Notes under the pieces: model-generated | Database searches by the model: none | The model's input: the letters and a program-made list of their open reading frames with translations, nothing else | Told to the model about the DNA's origin: nothing | In this document: positions 13,579-20,502 of the stretch, piece by piece | Layout of the letters: every line of letters begins with the position of its first letter | Position numbering within the stretch: position 1 is the first letter of the stretch | Origin: CAOJBM01 sp051872535 | GTDB taxonomy: Bacteria; Bacillota_I; Bacilli_A; RF39; UBA660 | NCBI GenBank assembly: GCA_051872535.1 | Contig: JBJEDY010000070.1 | Location: 1-25,479 of the forward strand | Direction of reading: 5' to 3' | Length of the DNA: 25,479 nt | Position numbers and translations under genes: made by a program

Positions 13579-16453
13579 ATGTACCACAATTATTATTAAT
13601 TTTTATTTTTCTAGTTGGATAAATTTTTATGTCGTTATATATTATTTCATATTTAACAATATTTTCACTTGGTTTAGTTCGATCAATTATATTACCGGCA
13701 GTTCTTTTTATCGTAGCTTCATTTGTTACATCTTGCCCTTTATAAAATACTTTAATTGGATTAGATGTTTTACTATATTCTTCATCGTTATAAGGAATAT
13801 CTGATACTGGTAAACAAGCTGGTAATATTTCAGCTGTTAAATCATTCGGATTATTAATATTAGGAGTATCTGGATTGATAGGAGTTTCCGGTTCATTATT
13901 ATTTGTATTTACTTTAATAACTAAACTATCACTTATATTATTTTTAAAGATACTATAAGCTGATTTAATTTCAAATATACAATCACCAATACAAGTAGTT
14001 GAATATGTTGGAGAACTTGTATAACCTAAACTTACTAAGTTGCCATTAACATTTTGATATACTTGATATCCTAATGTACCAATATGATTATTATTATATT
14101 CAATACGTTTATTATAGTATTTTTCGGCATAATCCATATAATTTTCATTAAAGAACTCTTGTAAATATGCTTCATTAATAGCATCTGGTGTAGGTATTGG
14201 ATCCCAAGATAGAACTACTGTAGTACCGTTATTTGTTGCTTTACCATTAGTTGGAGCATTTAATTTACTAAATCTTTTAGATTCTTCAACTGGTTCAGTT
14301 CCTTTTATGAATAACTCAGTGCTTATTAAATCACTTGGAGTATTTTCACTTGGTAATTGAGCAGGGAATGTTTCCAATTCTACTTTTGATGAAACAACAT
14401 TACTAGGTTGTTTAAATTTTGATTTGGCTGTAAATATTTTATTAGCTAGAACAGTAGTTATTTTAGTTTTTTCTCTAGCGCCATCCATTGCGGTTGTATA
14501 ATAGTCAGTCATTGGTTCGGTATAACCATACCAAACGGACATTGAATACTCTGGTGAGTAAATATTTGTCCAATTATCTCTTGCCGCACTTGATGGAAGT
14601 TTATAATTTTTTATTGTATTTGAGTCATAAGTTGAAGTACCAGTTTTACTAGCAATATCTCTTCCACTAGTATTGATATTACCACCGACACCATTTTTAG
14701 TTGCTGTTACAAGAATATCAGATATTAAGTACGCAGTTTCTTCAGACATTGCTTTTTCTGGTTCATATTTGAATTCTTTTTCTTCGCCAGTATTTGTATA
14801 AATTATTTTTGTAAATGAGTAAGGCTCAATGTAATATCCGCCACGCCCAAAGGCAGCATAGGCAGCTGATAAATCAAGTGCTGAAGTACCATCAAATCCA
14901 CCGATAGCCATCGATTCAAATATGCCATTATTTCCATATTTAATATGTAGGTTATCAACAAATTCGGCAATTTTTTCTGGATCTGTTTGTTGGAAAGCTT
15001 GAACTGCTGGAATATTTCTAGAACGACGTAAAGCTGTACGCATTGATATCATACCAATGTAATCACCAGCAGCATTCTTAATGGATGTTCCATTAGAATA
15101 AGTCATTGGTTCATCAAAGAATGGAGTATAAGTAGAACCATTATTATATTCAATATAAGGACCATAAGCTACAATTGGTTTAGCAGTAGAACCAGGATGT
15201 CGTTTCATAGCAGTAGCAAGATTCCACATTCTTTCTTGGTTATAATTTCTACCACCATTAATAGCAACAATTGAACCATCTTTTGTAGAAGTAATAGCAA
15301 CGGCAATTTGAACTAAATCATTAATCCATTCATAACATTTCTTAGGATTTTCTTTAGTACCACAAATCTCTTCTTCATTATTAATAGCATTTAAGACATC
15401 TTGTATATCTGGATCCAATGTTGTATAAATTTCCATCGAAACCATAGCTGGATCAACACCTTCACGATCTTGAACTTCTTTAGTTACAACATCGATAAAT
15501 GGCTGATATGGATTTAATCCTATTTTAGGATTAGGATTTAATAAAGATTCAACAGATATATTTTCAGCATCTTGTCTTTGCTCTTCTGTTATATATCCGT
15601 GATGAACCATTAAATTAAGAACAACACTTCTTCTTTTAGTAGCTAATTCAAGATTACTAAATGGATTATAAGCAGTTGGGGCATTAAATATACCTGCAAG
15701 TAATGAAGCTTCTGCTAAAGTTAAATCCTTTACTGATTTACCAAAGTATGTTTGAGAAGCCTGTTCAACTCCATATGTTTGCCAACCTAAATTCGGAGTA
15801 TTAACATAATATTCCATAATTTGTTCTTTAGTATTATATTTTTCAATTTTAAATACAGATAAGTATATATCTCTAAATTTACGAACAATACCATTAAATC
15901 CTTGAGATTCAGTACCATTAAAGGACATTTTTGCAATTTGCATTGTTAAAGTAGAAGCACCACCAGCACCAGCTTGACCTGTAATTTGACCAAATGTTGC
16001 TTTAGCAAAACGAGCTATATCTAACCCATTATGTTGGAAAAATCTTGAGTCTTCGGTAGCAACAATAGCATCAATTAATACTTGTGGTAAATCCTCATAA
16101 CTGACAGTATCGCGATTCTCAATACCTAGTCTTGCAAATTCATTTCCATTAATATCATAAAGAATAGTTGATTCTCGATTAAGTAATTTATCAGGATCAA
16201 ACTTTTCTGTTGTTAGAACGATAAATAAGAAGAAAATTATGATTGATGAGAGGATAGCGATTCCACTACCCATTAAAGTTATTAAGATGATATTTCTTAC
16301 TTTATATTTTCTTAATTTTTTATCATTAACATTTTTTTCTTTCTTTTCAGAAATTTCATTTTTTTCTTTATCCTTTGTTATTTTTTTTAACTCAATAAAA
16401 GGATTTTTTAATTTTAATTTTTTCTTATTACTTGTTTTCTTTTTATTTGCCAT
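13577..16453 (-). CDS. ponA: Class A penicillin-binding protein (transglycosylase/transpeptidase)
   Basis: This bifunctional enzyme polymerises glycan strands and cross-links peptides. A lysine-rich cytoplasmic tail (1-52) leads to one membrane helix (about 53-80). The GT51 transglycosylase has E134-D-S-R-F-F and GGASTLTMQ (164-172). The transpeptidase has S422-T-A-K425, S478-R-N480 and K603-T-G-T606. After about residue 700 comes a long tail: a fibronectin-III-like stretch (VVLSWDPIPTPD), an Asn/Pro-rich linker and a further Ig-like module with a C-terminal Cys. At 958 residues it is longer than most PBP1A/1b. The start at 16453 has AAGGAG 7 bases upstream; an in-frame ATG at 16480 does not. 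It follows recU with an 11-base overlap, as in Bacillus. Confidence 0.95.
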   Translation of the reverse strand: MANKKKTSNKKKLKLKNPFIELKKITKDKEKNEISEKKEKNVNDKKLRKYKVRNIILITLMGSGIAILSSIIIFFLFIVLTTEKFDPDKLLNRESTILYDINGNEFARLGIENRDTVSYEDLPQVLIDAIVATEDSRFFQHNGLDIARFAKATFGQITGQAGAGGASTLTMQIAKMSFNGTESQGFNGIVRKFRDIYLSVFKIEKYNTKEQIMEYYVNTPNLGWQTYGVEQASQTYFGKSVKDLTLAEASLLAGIFNAPTAYNPFSNLELATKRRSVVLNLMVHHGYITEEQRQDAENISVESLLNPNPKIGLNPYQPFIDVVTKEVQDREGVDPAMVSMEIYTTLDPDIQDVLNAINNEEEICGTKENPKKCYEWINDLVQIAVAITSTKDGSIVAINGGRNYNQERMWNLATAMKRHPGSTAKPIVAYGPYIEYNNGSTYTPFFDEPMTYSNGTSIKNAAGDYIGMISMRTALRRSRNIPAVQAFQQTDPEKIAEFVDNLHIKYGNNGIFESMAIGGFDGTSALDLSAAYAAFGRGGYYIEPYSFTKIIYTNTGEEKEFKYEPEKAMSEETAYLISDILVTATKNGVGGNINTSGRDIASKTGTSTYDSNTIKNYKLPSSAARDNWTNIYSPEYSMSVWYGYTEPMTDYYTTAMDGAREKTKITTVLANKIFTAKSKFKQPSNVVSSKVELETFPAQLPSENTPSDLISTELFIKGTEPVEESKRFSKLNAPTNGKATNNGTTVVLSWDPIPTPDAINEAYLQEFFNENYMDYAEKYYNKRIEYNNNHIGTLGYQVYQNVNGNLVSLGYTSSPTYSTTCIGDCIFEIKSAYSIFKNNISDSLVIKVNTNNNEPETPINPDTPNINNPNDLTAEILPACLPVSDIPYNDEEYSKTSNPIKVFYKGQDVTNEATIKRTAGNIIDRTKPSENIVKYEIIYNDIKIYPTRKIKINNNCGT

Positions 16454-17018
16454 TTTTATTCTCCTTAAAATATATTTCATCTAATACACTTAAATAGTCT
16501 AGGGAAGGAATAAATCCTTCTTTAATAATATGACCATGTTTTTTTATATAATCATATGCAATTGATTTTCTTTTTTCAGTATTTAAATAATATAAATAAT
16601 CTTCTCCAGTTAATAGGTAGTTTATACCATTCATTCTGATTATTAAAAAAGCAATACCACCATGTCTTATAATGTCTTCGATATGTTTAGTTTGATGAGC
16701 ATGAACATTAGATAAAGGAAATGATGTTTTCGATTTTGTTTCCTTAGCATCAAAATCAATGTATTTACCTTTATATATTCCATTATAATCTAAAGTAGAT
16801 TGAGTTTTGAAATAAGCTTTATCAATTGTCTTTTTATTATTTCTATAAGAAACATCAACAATTCCTATAGGGGTGGGTTTTTTATATATTATAGCTATAT
16901 CTTTTTCTTTGTAGTAAGAATTGCTATTATTAATGGCGTTTTCTAAATCCATACCACGATTAGAATGCGAGATGTTTAATTTTGTATAGTTTTTCTTTAT
17001 CTTATTTGGATATAACAC
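16443..17018 (-). CDS. recU: Holliday junction resolvase RecU
   Basis: RecU cleaves four-way DNA junctions in recombinational repair and chromosome segregation in Bacillota. The NRGMDLENAI segment (20-29), KPTPIGIVDVSY, the catalytic-core region STLDYNG...YIDFDAKET (74-94) and VHAHQTKHIE match the family. Length 191 residues is normal. The start codon is GTG at 17018, with AAGGTGG about 5 bases upstream. A minus-strand TATAAT (17036-17041) ends only 17 bases before it, giving a leader near 11 bases. Pairing with the PBP gene downstream is the conserved Bacillota arrangement. Confidence 0.93.
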   Translation of the reverse strand: MLYPNKIKKNYTKLNISHSNRGMDLENAINNSNSYYKEKDIAIIYKKPTPIGIVDVSYRNNKKTIDKAYFKTQSTLDYNGIYKGKYIDFDAKETKSKTSFPLSNVHAHQTKHIEDIIRHGGIAFLIIRMNGINYLLTGEDYLYYLNTEKRKSIAYDYIKKHGHIIKEGFIPSLDYLSVLDEIYFKENKNGK

Positions 17019-17035
17019 TTAAACCACCTTCTATA

Positions 17036-17041
17036 ATTATA
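17036..17041 (-). promoter_or_regulatory. -10 element of the recU-PBP promoter
   Basis: A perfect TATAAT on the minus strand lies 17 bases before the recU GTG. No good -35 is seen (AAGATT at the 17-base spacing). The predicted leader is about 11 bases. Confidence 0.5.
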
Positions 17042-17109
17042 CTATAAATATGAAAAAAAATCTTGTGTAATATGGTATTTTAAATGATTGGACATTTATT
17101 GACAGATAG

Positions 17110-17116
17110 TGTCGAA
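17110..17116 (+). promoter_or_regulatory. Spo0A-box-like site (TGTCGAA)
   Basis: TGTCGAA matches the Spo0A recognition heptamer exactly and is followed by AAA. It lies between recU and the 28-codon gene, 26 bases upstream of the latter's TATAAT (17143-17148). Short motifs like this recur by chance (one also falls inside the pilin gene near 25223), so the call rests on its intergenic position and on sigE being present. Confidence 0.45.
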
Positions 17117-17142
17117 AAACTGGAAAATAGTTGTTATATAGA

Positions 17143-17148
17143 TATAAT
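17143..17148 (+). promoter_or_regulatory. -10 element of the 28-codon gene
   Basis: A perfect TATAAT lies 19 bases before the ATG. The best -35 is poor (TGGAAA at 17121-17126, 16-base spacing), suggesting dependence on an activator. A perfect TTGACA at 17099-17104 is too far upstream to pair with it. Confidence 0.5.
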
Positions 17149-17167
17149 CAAAATAGGAGGAGATAAG

Positions 17168-17254
17168 ATGTTAAGAGTTGATTTTTTTATTAATGAATTA
17201 TTAAGAGAAATTGAGTTTGCATCTTTAAGTATTGAAGATTTAGAAAAGAGATAG
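17168..17254 (+). CDS. Small protein of 28 residues, function unknown
   Basis: A complete miniature gene. It has a TATAAT upstream, a strong ribosome-binding site AGGAGG (17156-17161) 6 bases before the ATG, 28 sense codons, a TAG stop, and a terminator whose stem begins inside the last codons. The peptide begins MLRVDFFINELLREI and ends IEDLEKR: acidic, probably helical and amphipathic, with no membrane segment. I do not recognise the family. The ELLREIEFA stretch loosely recalls the ELL..E..F.A of Sda, the Bacillus sporulation antikinase, but Sda is longer (about 46 residues) and the similarity may be chance. The Spo0A-like box at 17110 hints at sporulation-linked expression. Confidence 0.6.
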   Translation: MLRVDFFINELLREIEFASLSIEDLEKR

Positions 17255-17272
17255 TTTAAACTATTTCTTTTT
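17245..17272 (+). terminator. Terminator of the 28-codon gene
   Basis: A 10-bp stem (17245-17254 with 17261-17270, one G-U pair) with a TTTAAA loop is followed by T residues. The stop codon at 17252-17254 is the end of the 5' arm. It isolates the small gene from gpsB. Confidence 0.82.
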
Positions 17273-17300
17273 GTTTTAGATATGTCATATTTTAGTCACC

Positions 17301-17329
17301 TTGACAAGAAAGTAGGTTTATTTTATAAT
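17301..17329 (+). promoter_or_regulatory. Sigma-A promoter of gpsB (and probably rnpB)
   Basis: Perfect TTGACA (17301-17306) and TATAAT (17324-17329) at 17-base spacing. Its strength fits expression of an abundant RNA, and no clear separate rnpB promoter is seen inside gpsB. It covers the TTG at 17329, ruling that out as the gpsB start. Confidence 0.9.
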
Positions 17330-17355
17330 TGTCGTGTAAGAAGGGTGATTTAAAT

Positions 17356-17691
17356 ATGTATAATCAAAATGAAAAAATATTATTAACACCGCAAGAAATT
17401 TTAGATAAAGAGTTTAAAATTGATGCTCGTGGTTATAGACCTCAAGAAGTAGATAAGTTTCTTGATATGGTAATTAGAGATTATACAGAGTATATTAATT
17501 TAGTAAATAAATACGAAAAGGATATTCAATCATTATCTGAAGAAAATGTTCGTTTAAAAAATGAAATCCGTCGTATTAAAGCGAATATTGCAGCTGCTGA
17601 ATCAACTGGTTCAGGTAGTACAGTTAGTAATGTAGACCTTCTTAGAAGACTAAGTCAATTAGAAAAAGTCGTATTTGGAAAAAATGAATAA
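17356..17691 (+). CDS. gpsB: Cell division and wall-synthesis coordinator GpsB
   Basis: GpsB is a DivIVA-like scaffold that moves class A PBPs between the side wall and division site and is often a target of the PASTA kinase. The 111-residue protein opens with LLTPQEILDKEFKIDARGY and the DivIVA-type RPQEVDKFLD motif, which binds lipid and PBP cytoplasmic tails. A coiled coil follows (about 38-80), then a Ser/Thr/Gly-rich linker, and the C-terminal trimerisation segment NVDLLRRLSQLEKVVFGK. The start at 17356 follows AAGGGTGAT. Two partners, PBP1 and PrkC, are encoded in this window. The stop codon lies in the P1 helix of rnpB. Confidence 0.94.
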   Translation: MYNQNEKILLTPQEILDKEFKIDARGYRPQEVDKFLDMVIRDYTEYINLVNKYEKDIQSLSEENVRLKNEIRRIKANIAAAESTGSGSTVSNVDLLRRLSQLEKVVFGKNE

Positions 17692-18037
17692 TACTTTAGG
17701 CAAACGCTGCGCATGATTTATGCGTTGAGGAAAGTCCATGCTCACACGGCCTGTAACGGCAATGTAAGTGTTCGTGCTTAGGGAATAAATAACCTAAGGC
17801 AGTTTAACTGACGGCTTCAAAATAACCTTAAATGGTTAGATTAGATATAAAAGTGCCAAAGAGACGAGTTCTTCTGGAAACGGAGGAAGTGGAACGGGGT
17901 AAACCCCACGAGTGAGAAACCCAAATTTGGTAGGGGAGCTTCTACTAGGAATAAAAACGATGTAGAAGACTTAGCAATAAGTAGATAAATGTTTGCCACT
18001 CTTTATGAGTACAGAACATGGCTTATTAAGTGTTATT
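17692..18037 (+). ncRNA. rnpB: RNase P RNA, Bacillus (B) type
   Basis: This is the catalytic RNA that trims tRNA 5' leaders. Conserved blocks are present in order: GAGGAAAGTCCATGCTC (17727-17743), AGTGCCA with GACGAGTT, GGTAAACCCCACGAGTGAGA with AACCCAAATTTGG, and ACAGAACATGGCTTATT near the 3' end. P1 can form between AATAATACTT (17687-17696) and AAGTGTTATT (18028-18037), 10 bp with one G-U, so the 5' end falls at 17687-17692. The AGTGCCA...GTAAACCCC layout is that of B-type RNAs of Bacillota. At about 346 bases it is somewhat shorter than the roughly 400 of B. subtilis. The place after gpsB is conserved in Bacillus. Confidence 0.95.
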
Positions 18038-18049
18038 TTTATTTTTTTT
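18028..18049 (+). terminator. rnpB 3' end with poly-T tract
   Basis: The 3' arm of P1 (18028-18037) runs into T5-A-T8 (18036-18049). P1 itself can act as the terminator stem. No other hairpin precedes the rodZ-like gene. Confidence 0.65.
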
Positions 18050-18070
18050 ATTAGAATGGAGTGAATGATC

Positions 18071-18541
18071 TTGAACGAGATTGGCGAGCTCTTAAGAGAA
18101 ATGAGAGAAGATTCAGGAGTTAGCTTAGAAGAGGCCAGTGCAGATTTAAAGATTAAAACGCTAATTTTAGAAAATATTGAAGAAGGCAATATGGGTTGCT
18201 TTAAAGATATATTTGTTCTAAAAGATTATATTTATGATTATGCTAAATATCTTGGATTGGACCAAGATAAAATTATTGATCAATTTAATGAGTATTTATT
18301 TGAATATACTTCAAAAATACCTGTTGAAGATATTGAAAAAGCGATTAGTAAGCAAAGAAAGGAAGAAGTAGTTACTGATAAGGTTGCTTCCCCTTATACG
18401 CTTTCTAGTGGTAAACGTTCAAAAGCAGAAATTGCATTATATATTGTATTAGCAGTTTTAGTTCTGTTACTAGTGATATGGTCAGTAAAACAAGTAACAG
18501 TAAATAATGAAGTAACTGATATGATTAGTTACGTTAAGTAA
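18071..18541 (+). CDS. rodZ: RodZ/YmfM-like HTH membrane protein, short form
   Basis: RodZ links the MreB cytoskeleton to the wall-elongation machinery. An N-terminal Cro/C1-type helix-turn-helix of the RodZ kind (IGELLREMREDSGVSLEEAS, about residues 4-75) is followed by a linker and one membrane helix (about 119-139). Only about 17 residues lie beyond it, so the extracytoplasmic beta domain of long RodZ is absent. The TTG at 18071 is preferred: GGAG (18058-18061) is 9 bases upstream, against 3 bases for the in-frame ATG at 18065. It precedes pgsA, as ymfM does in Bacillus, with recA and rny further on. Confidence 0.82.
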   Translation: MNEIGELLREMREDSGVSLEEASADLKIKTLILENIEEGNMGCFKDIFVLKDYIYDYAKYLGLDQDKIIDQFNEYLFEYTSKIPVEDIEKAISKQRKEEVVTDKVASPYTLSSGKRSKAEIALYIVLAVLVLLLVIWSVKQVTVNNEVTDMISYVK

Positions 18542-18552
18542 GAAGGGTTTAT

Positions 18553-19158
18553 ATGAAAAAAATGAATTTACCGAATAAAATAACAGTTGTAAGAATTGTT
18601 CTTGCGATAGTTATTTTAGTAATGTTAGTATTTCCTTGGTATGAATTAAATCTTAGTTTTCCAATCTTTTCTTTAATGGGAGTGGAAAATGTTGATTTGA
18701 AATATATCATAGCTGGAGTATTGTTCTTAATCGCTTCAGTTACAGATTTTTTAGATGGATACATTGCAAGAAGTCAAAATTTAGTTACAGACTTTGGAAA
18801 AGTAATGGATGCCATAGCTGATAAGATTTTAGTTAATGGTTTGCTAATCATTTTAGCTTATAACAACTTTATTTCCATTATTGTACCAGTAGTTATTATT
18901 ACAAGAGATATTGTTGTTGATTCAATTAAAATGGTTAGTGGTAGTAAGGGTAAGGTAGTAGCAGCAAGTTGGCCTGGTAAAATTAAAACGATATGTATGA
19001 TGATAGGGTTAACATTAGTATTATTCTATAATATTCCATTTGCATTCTTTGGAATAAGAGTAGATCAATTATTTGTTTTTGCAGCAACTATTTTATCAGT
19101 TATATCAGGATGTCAATATTATATGGCTAATAAAGATTTTATCTTTAATGAAATGTAG
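18553..19158 (+). CDS. pgsA: CDP-diacylglycerol-glycerol-3-phosphate phosphatidyltransferase
   Basis: PgsA makes phosphatidylglycerol phosphate, the committed step to phosphatidylglycerol, in the membrane. The CDP-alcohol phosphotransferase motif is intact: D65-x2-D68-G69-x2-A72-R73-x8-G82-x3-D86-x3-D90. Several hydrophobic segments surround it (about 12-30, 50-65, 92-118, 145-165, 172-190), and length is 201 residues. NKITVVRIVLA near the start is typical. AGAAGGG lies 5 bases before the ATG, 11 bases after the rodZ-like stop, so the two are one unit. cinA, present between pgsA and recA in Bacillus, is missing here. Confidence 0.95.
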   Translation: MKKMNLPNKITVVRIVLAIVILVMLVFPWYELNLSFPIFSLMGVENVDLKYIIAGVLFLIASVTDFLDGYIARSQNLVTDFGKVMDAIADKILVNGLLIILAYNNFISIIVPVVIITRDIVVDSIKMVSGSKGKVVAASWPGKIKTICMMIGLTLVLFYNIPFAFFGIRVDQLFVFAATILSVISGCQYYMANKDFIFNEM

Positions 19159-19159
19159 G

Positions 19160-19180
19160 AAGCACATAAGTGCTTTTTTT
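19160..19180 (+). terminator. Terminator after pgsA
   Basis: A 6-bp stem AAGCAC/GTGCTT (19160-19165, 19170-19175) with an ATAA loop is followed by a T run. It separates rodZ-pgsA from recA. Confidence 0.85.
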
Positions 19181-19246
19181 AATACAATAATTATTTTTGC
19201 GTCATTTTTTGTTCAAAAAAGTTGTTTTATCGTAAAAAAGTTTGCA

Positions 19247-19260
19247 AAAACAATTGTTCG
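19247..19260 (+). promoter_or_regulatory. Candidate SOS (LexA) box upstream of recA
   Basis: AAAACAATTGTTCG differs from the Bacillota LexA palindrome CGAAC-N4-GTTCG at the first two bases, keeping AAC-N4-GTTCG. It ends 9 bases upstream of the recA -35. LexA control of recA is general in Bacillota, but the degenerate left half and the position upstream of the promoter weaken the call. Confidence 0.4.
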
Positions 19261-19269
19261 AAAAAAATA

Positions 19270-19298
19270 TTGACAAATAAAAAAATATATAATACAAT
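19270..19298 (+). promoter_or_regulatory. Sigma-A promoter of recA
   Basis: TTGACA (19270-19275) and TACAAT (19293-19298) lie 17 bases apart. A perfect TATAAT at 19288-19293 is only 12 bases from the -35 and is less likely. The leader is about 28 bases. Confidence 0.75.
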
Positions 19299-19332
19299 TG
19301 ATTTGTAAAACAAAAGAAACGGTAGGTAAAAA

Positions 19333-20370
19333 ATGAAAACAACAGATAAAACAAATGACAAAGATAAAAATTTAGCAGCGGTATTGGCTGATATTGAAAA
19401 ACAATTTGGAAAAGGATCAATTATGAAACTAGGAGAACAAGAACATATGAAGGTTGATGTTACCTCTAGTGGATGTTTGTCTTTAGATATAGCTTTAGGA
19501 GTAGGAGGATTTCCAAAAGGAAGAATTATAGAAATATATGGGCCAGAATCATCAGGTAAAACAACATTTGCTTTACAAGCTATTGCAGAAGTTCAAAAAA
19601 ATGGTGGTAGAGCTGCTTTTATTGATGCTGAGCATGCTTTAGATCCAGTTTATGCTAAAGCATTAGGAGTAGATATAAATGAATTATTACTTTCTCAACC
19701 TGATACTGGAGAGCAAGCTTTAGAAATATGTGAAGCTTTAGTAAGAAGTGAAGCGGTTAATATTGTAGTAATTGATTCAGTTGCAGCATTAGTTCCACAA
19801 GCAGAAATTGAAGGGGAAATGGGAGATTCTCATGTTGGGTTACAGGCAAGATTAATGTCCCAAGCTTTAAGAAAGTTATCTGGAACTATTAATAAAACAA
19901 AAACAACAGCGATATTTATTAACCAATTAAGAGAAAAAGTAGGTGTAATGTTTGGTAATCCAGAAACAACACCAGGTGGTAGAGCTTTAAAATTTTATGC
20001 TACGATAAGATTAGATATTAGAAGAGCTGAAGCTATTAAAATGGGAGATCAAATTATTGGGAATAAAACAAATATTAAAGTTGTTAAGAACAAAGTAGCA
20101 CCTCCATTTAAGTCAGCAACAGTTGATATTATGTATGGTGAAGGAGTTTCTCGTGAAGGAGAAATTATTGATTTAGGTTCTGATTTAGGAATTATTGATA
20201 AAAGTGGAGCTTGGTATGCTTATAATGGTGAAAAGATTGGGCAAGGGAAAGAAAATGTTAAAGTTTATTTAAAAGAAAATAAAGAATTGTGTAAAGAGAT
20301 TGAAAACAAAATTAGAAATCATTATTTTAATCATACAGATGGCAATAATATTGAAGAAAAAAGCGAATAG
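19333..20370 (+). CDS. recA: Recombinase RecA
   Basis: RecA forms filaments on single-stranded DNA for strand exchange and triggers LexA cleavage. Walker A is GPESSGKT (70-77). INQLREKVGVMFGNPETTPG marks the L2 DNA-binding loop region, followed by GGRALKFYATIRLDIRR. Early AAVLADIEKQFGKGSIMKLG is typical. Length 345 residues is standard. The ribosome-binding site is weak (GGTAGG at about 6 bases). recA is alone between two terminators and starts from its own promoter; a degenerate SOS-like box lies just upstream. The stop codon is in the loop of the downstream terminator. Confidence 0.98.
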   Translation: MKTTDKTNDKDKNLAAVLADIEKQFGKGSIMKLGEQEHMKVDVTSSGCLSLDIALGVGGFPKGRIIEIYGPESSGKTTFALQAIAEVQKNGGRAAFIDAEHALDPVYAKALGVDINELLLSQPDTGEQALEICEALVRSEAVNIVVIDSVAALVPQAEIEGEMGDSHVGLQARLMSQALRKLSGTINKTKTTAIFINQLREKVGVMFGNPETTPGGRALKFYATIRLDIRRAEAIKMGDQIIGNKTNIKVVKNKVAPPFKSATVDIMYGEGVSREGEIIDLGSDLGIIDKSGAWYAYNGEKIGQGKENVKVYLKENKELCKEIENKIRNHYFNHTDGNNIEEKSE

Positions 20371-20390
20371 TATTTGCTTTTTTCTTTTTT
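20357..20390 (+). terminator. Terminator of recA
   Basis: An A/T-flanked stem AAAAAAGCGAA (20357-20367) pairs with TTTGCTTTTTT (20373-20383) with one G-U pair. The loop TAGTA holds the recA stop codon (20368-20370). Confidence 0.82.
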
Positions 20391-20416
20391 ATAATTAATT
20401 TAGAAAGTTTTTTTCT

Positions 20417-20444
20417 TGATTAACATTAAAAATGCCCTTATAAT
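20417..20444 (+). promoter_or_regulatory. Promoter of rny
   Basis: TTGATT (20417-20422) and a perfect TATAAT (20439-20444) are 16 bases apart. The predicted leader is about 52 bases, and the first 45 bases of the longer open frame (from 20458) fall within it. Confidence 0.7.
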
Positions 20445-20502
20445 AAAATTATAGATTTTGGATATTGTGAAAATTTCTATAAAAAGATATGGAGGAATTA
20501 AA

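Noticed and set aside
13559..13804. Plus-strand open frame of 81 codons, very rich in Phe and Ile
   Set aside because: It lies antisense inside the PBP1 C-terminal coding region, has no ribosome-binding site, and its composition is what AT-rich antisense reading gives.
16239..16484. Plus-strand hydrophobic open frame of 81 codons
   Set aside because: Antisense to the lysine-rich N-terminus of PBP1; poly-Lys codons read backwards give Phe/Leu runs.
19200..19300. CRISPR or other repeat array in the A/T-rich gap before recA
   Set aside because: Only homopolymer-like A and T runs; no regularly spaced repeat units.
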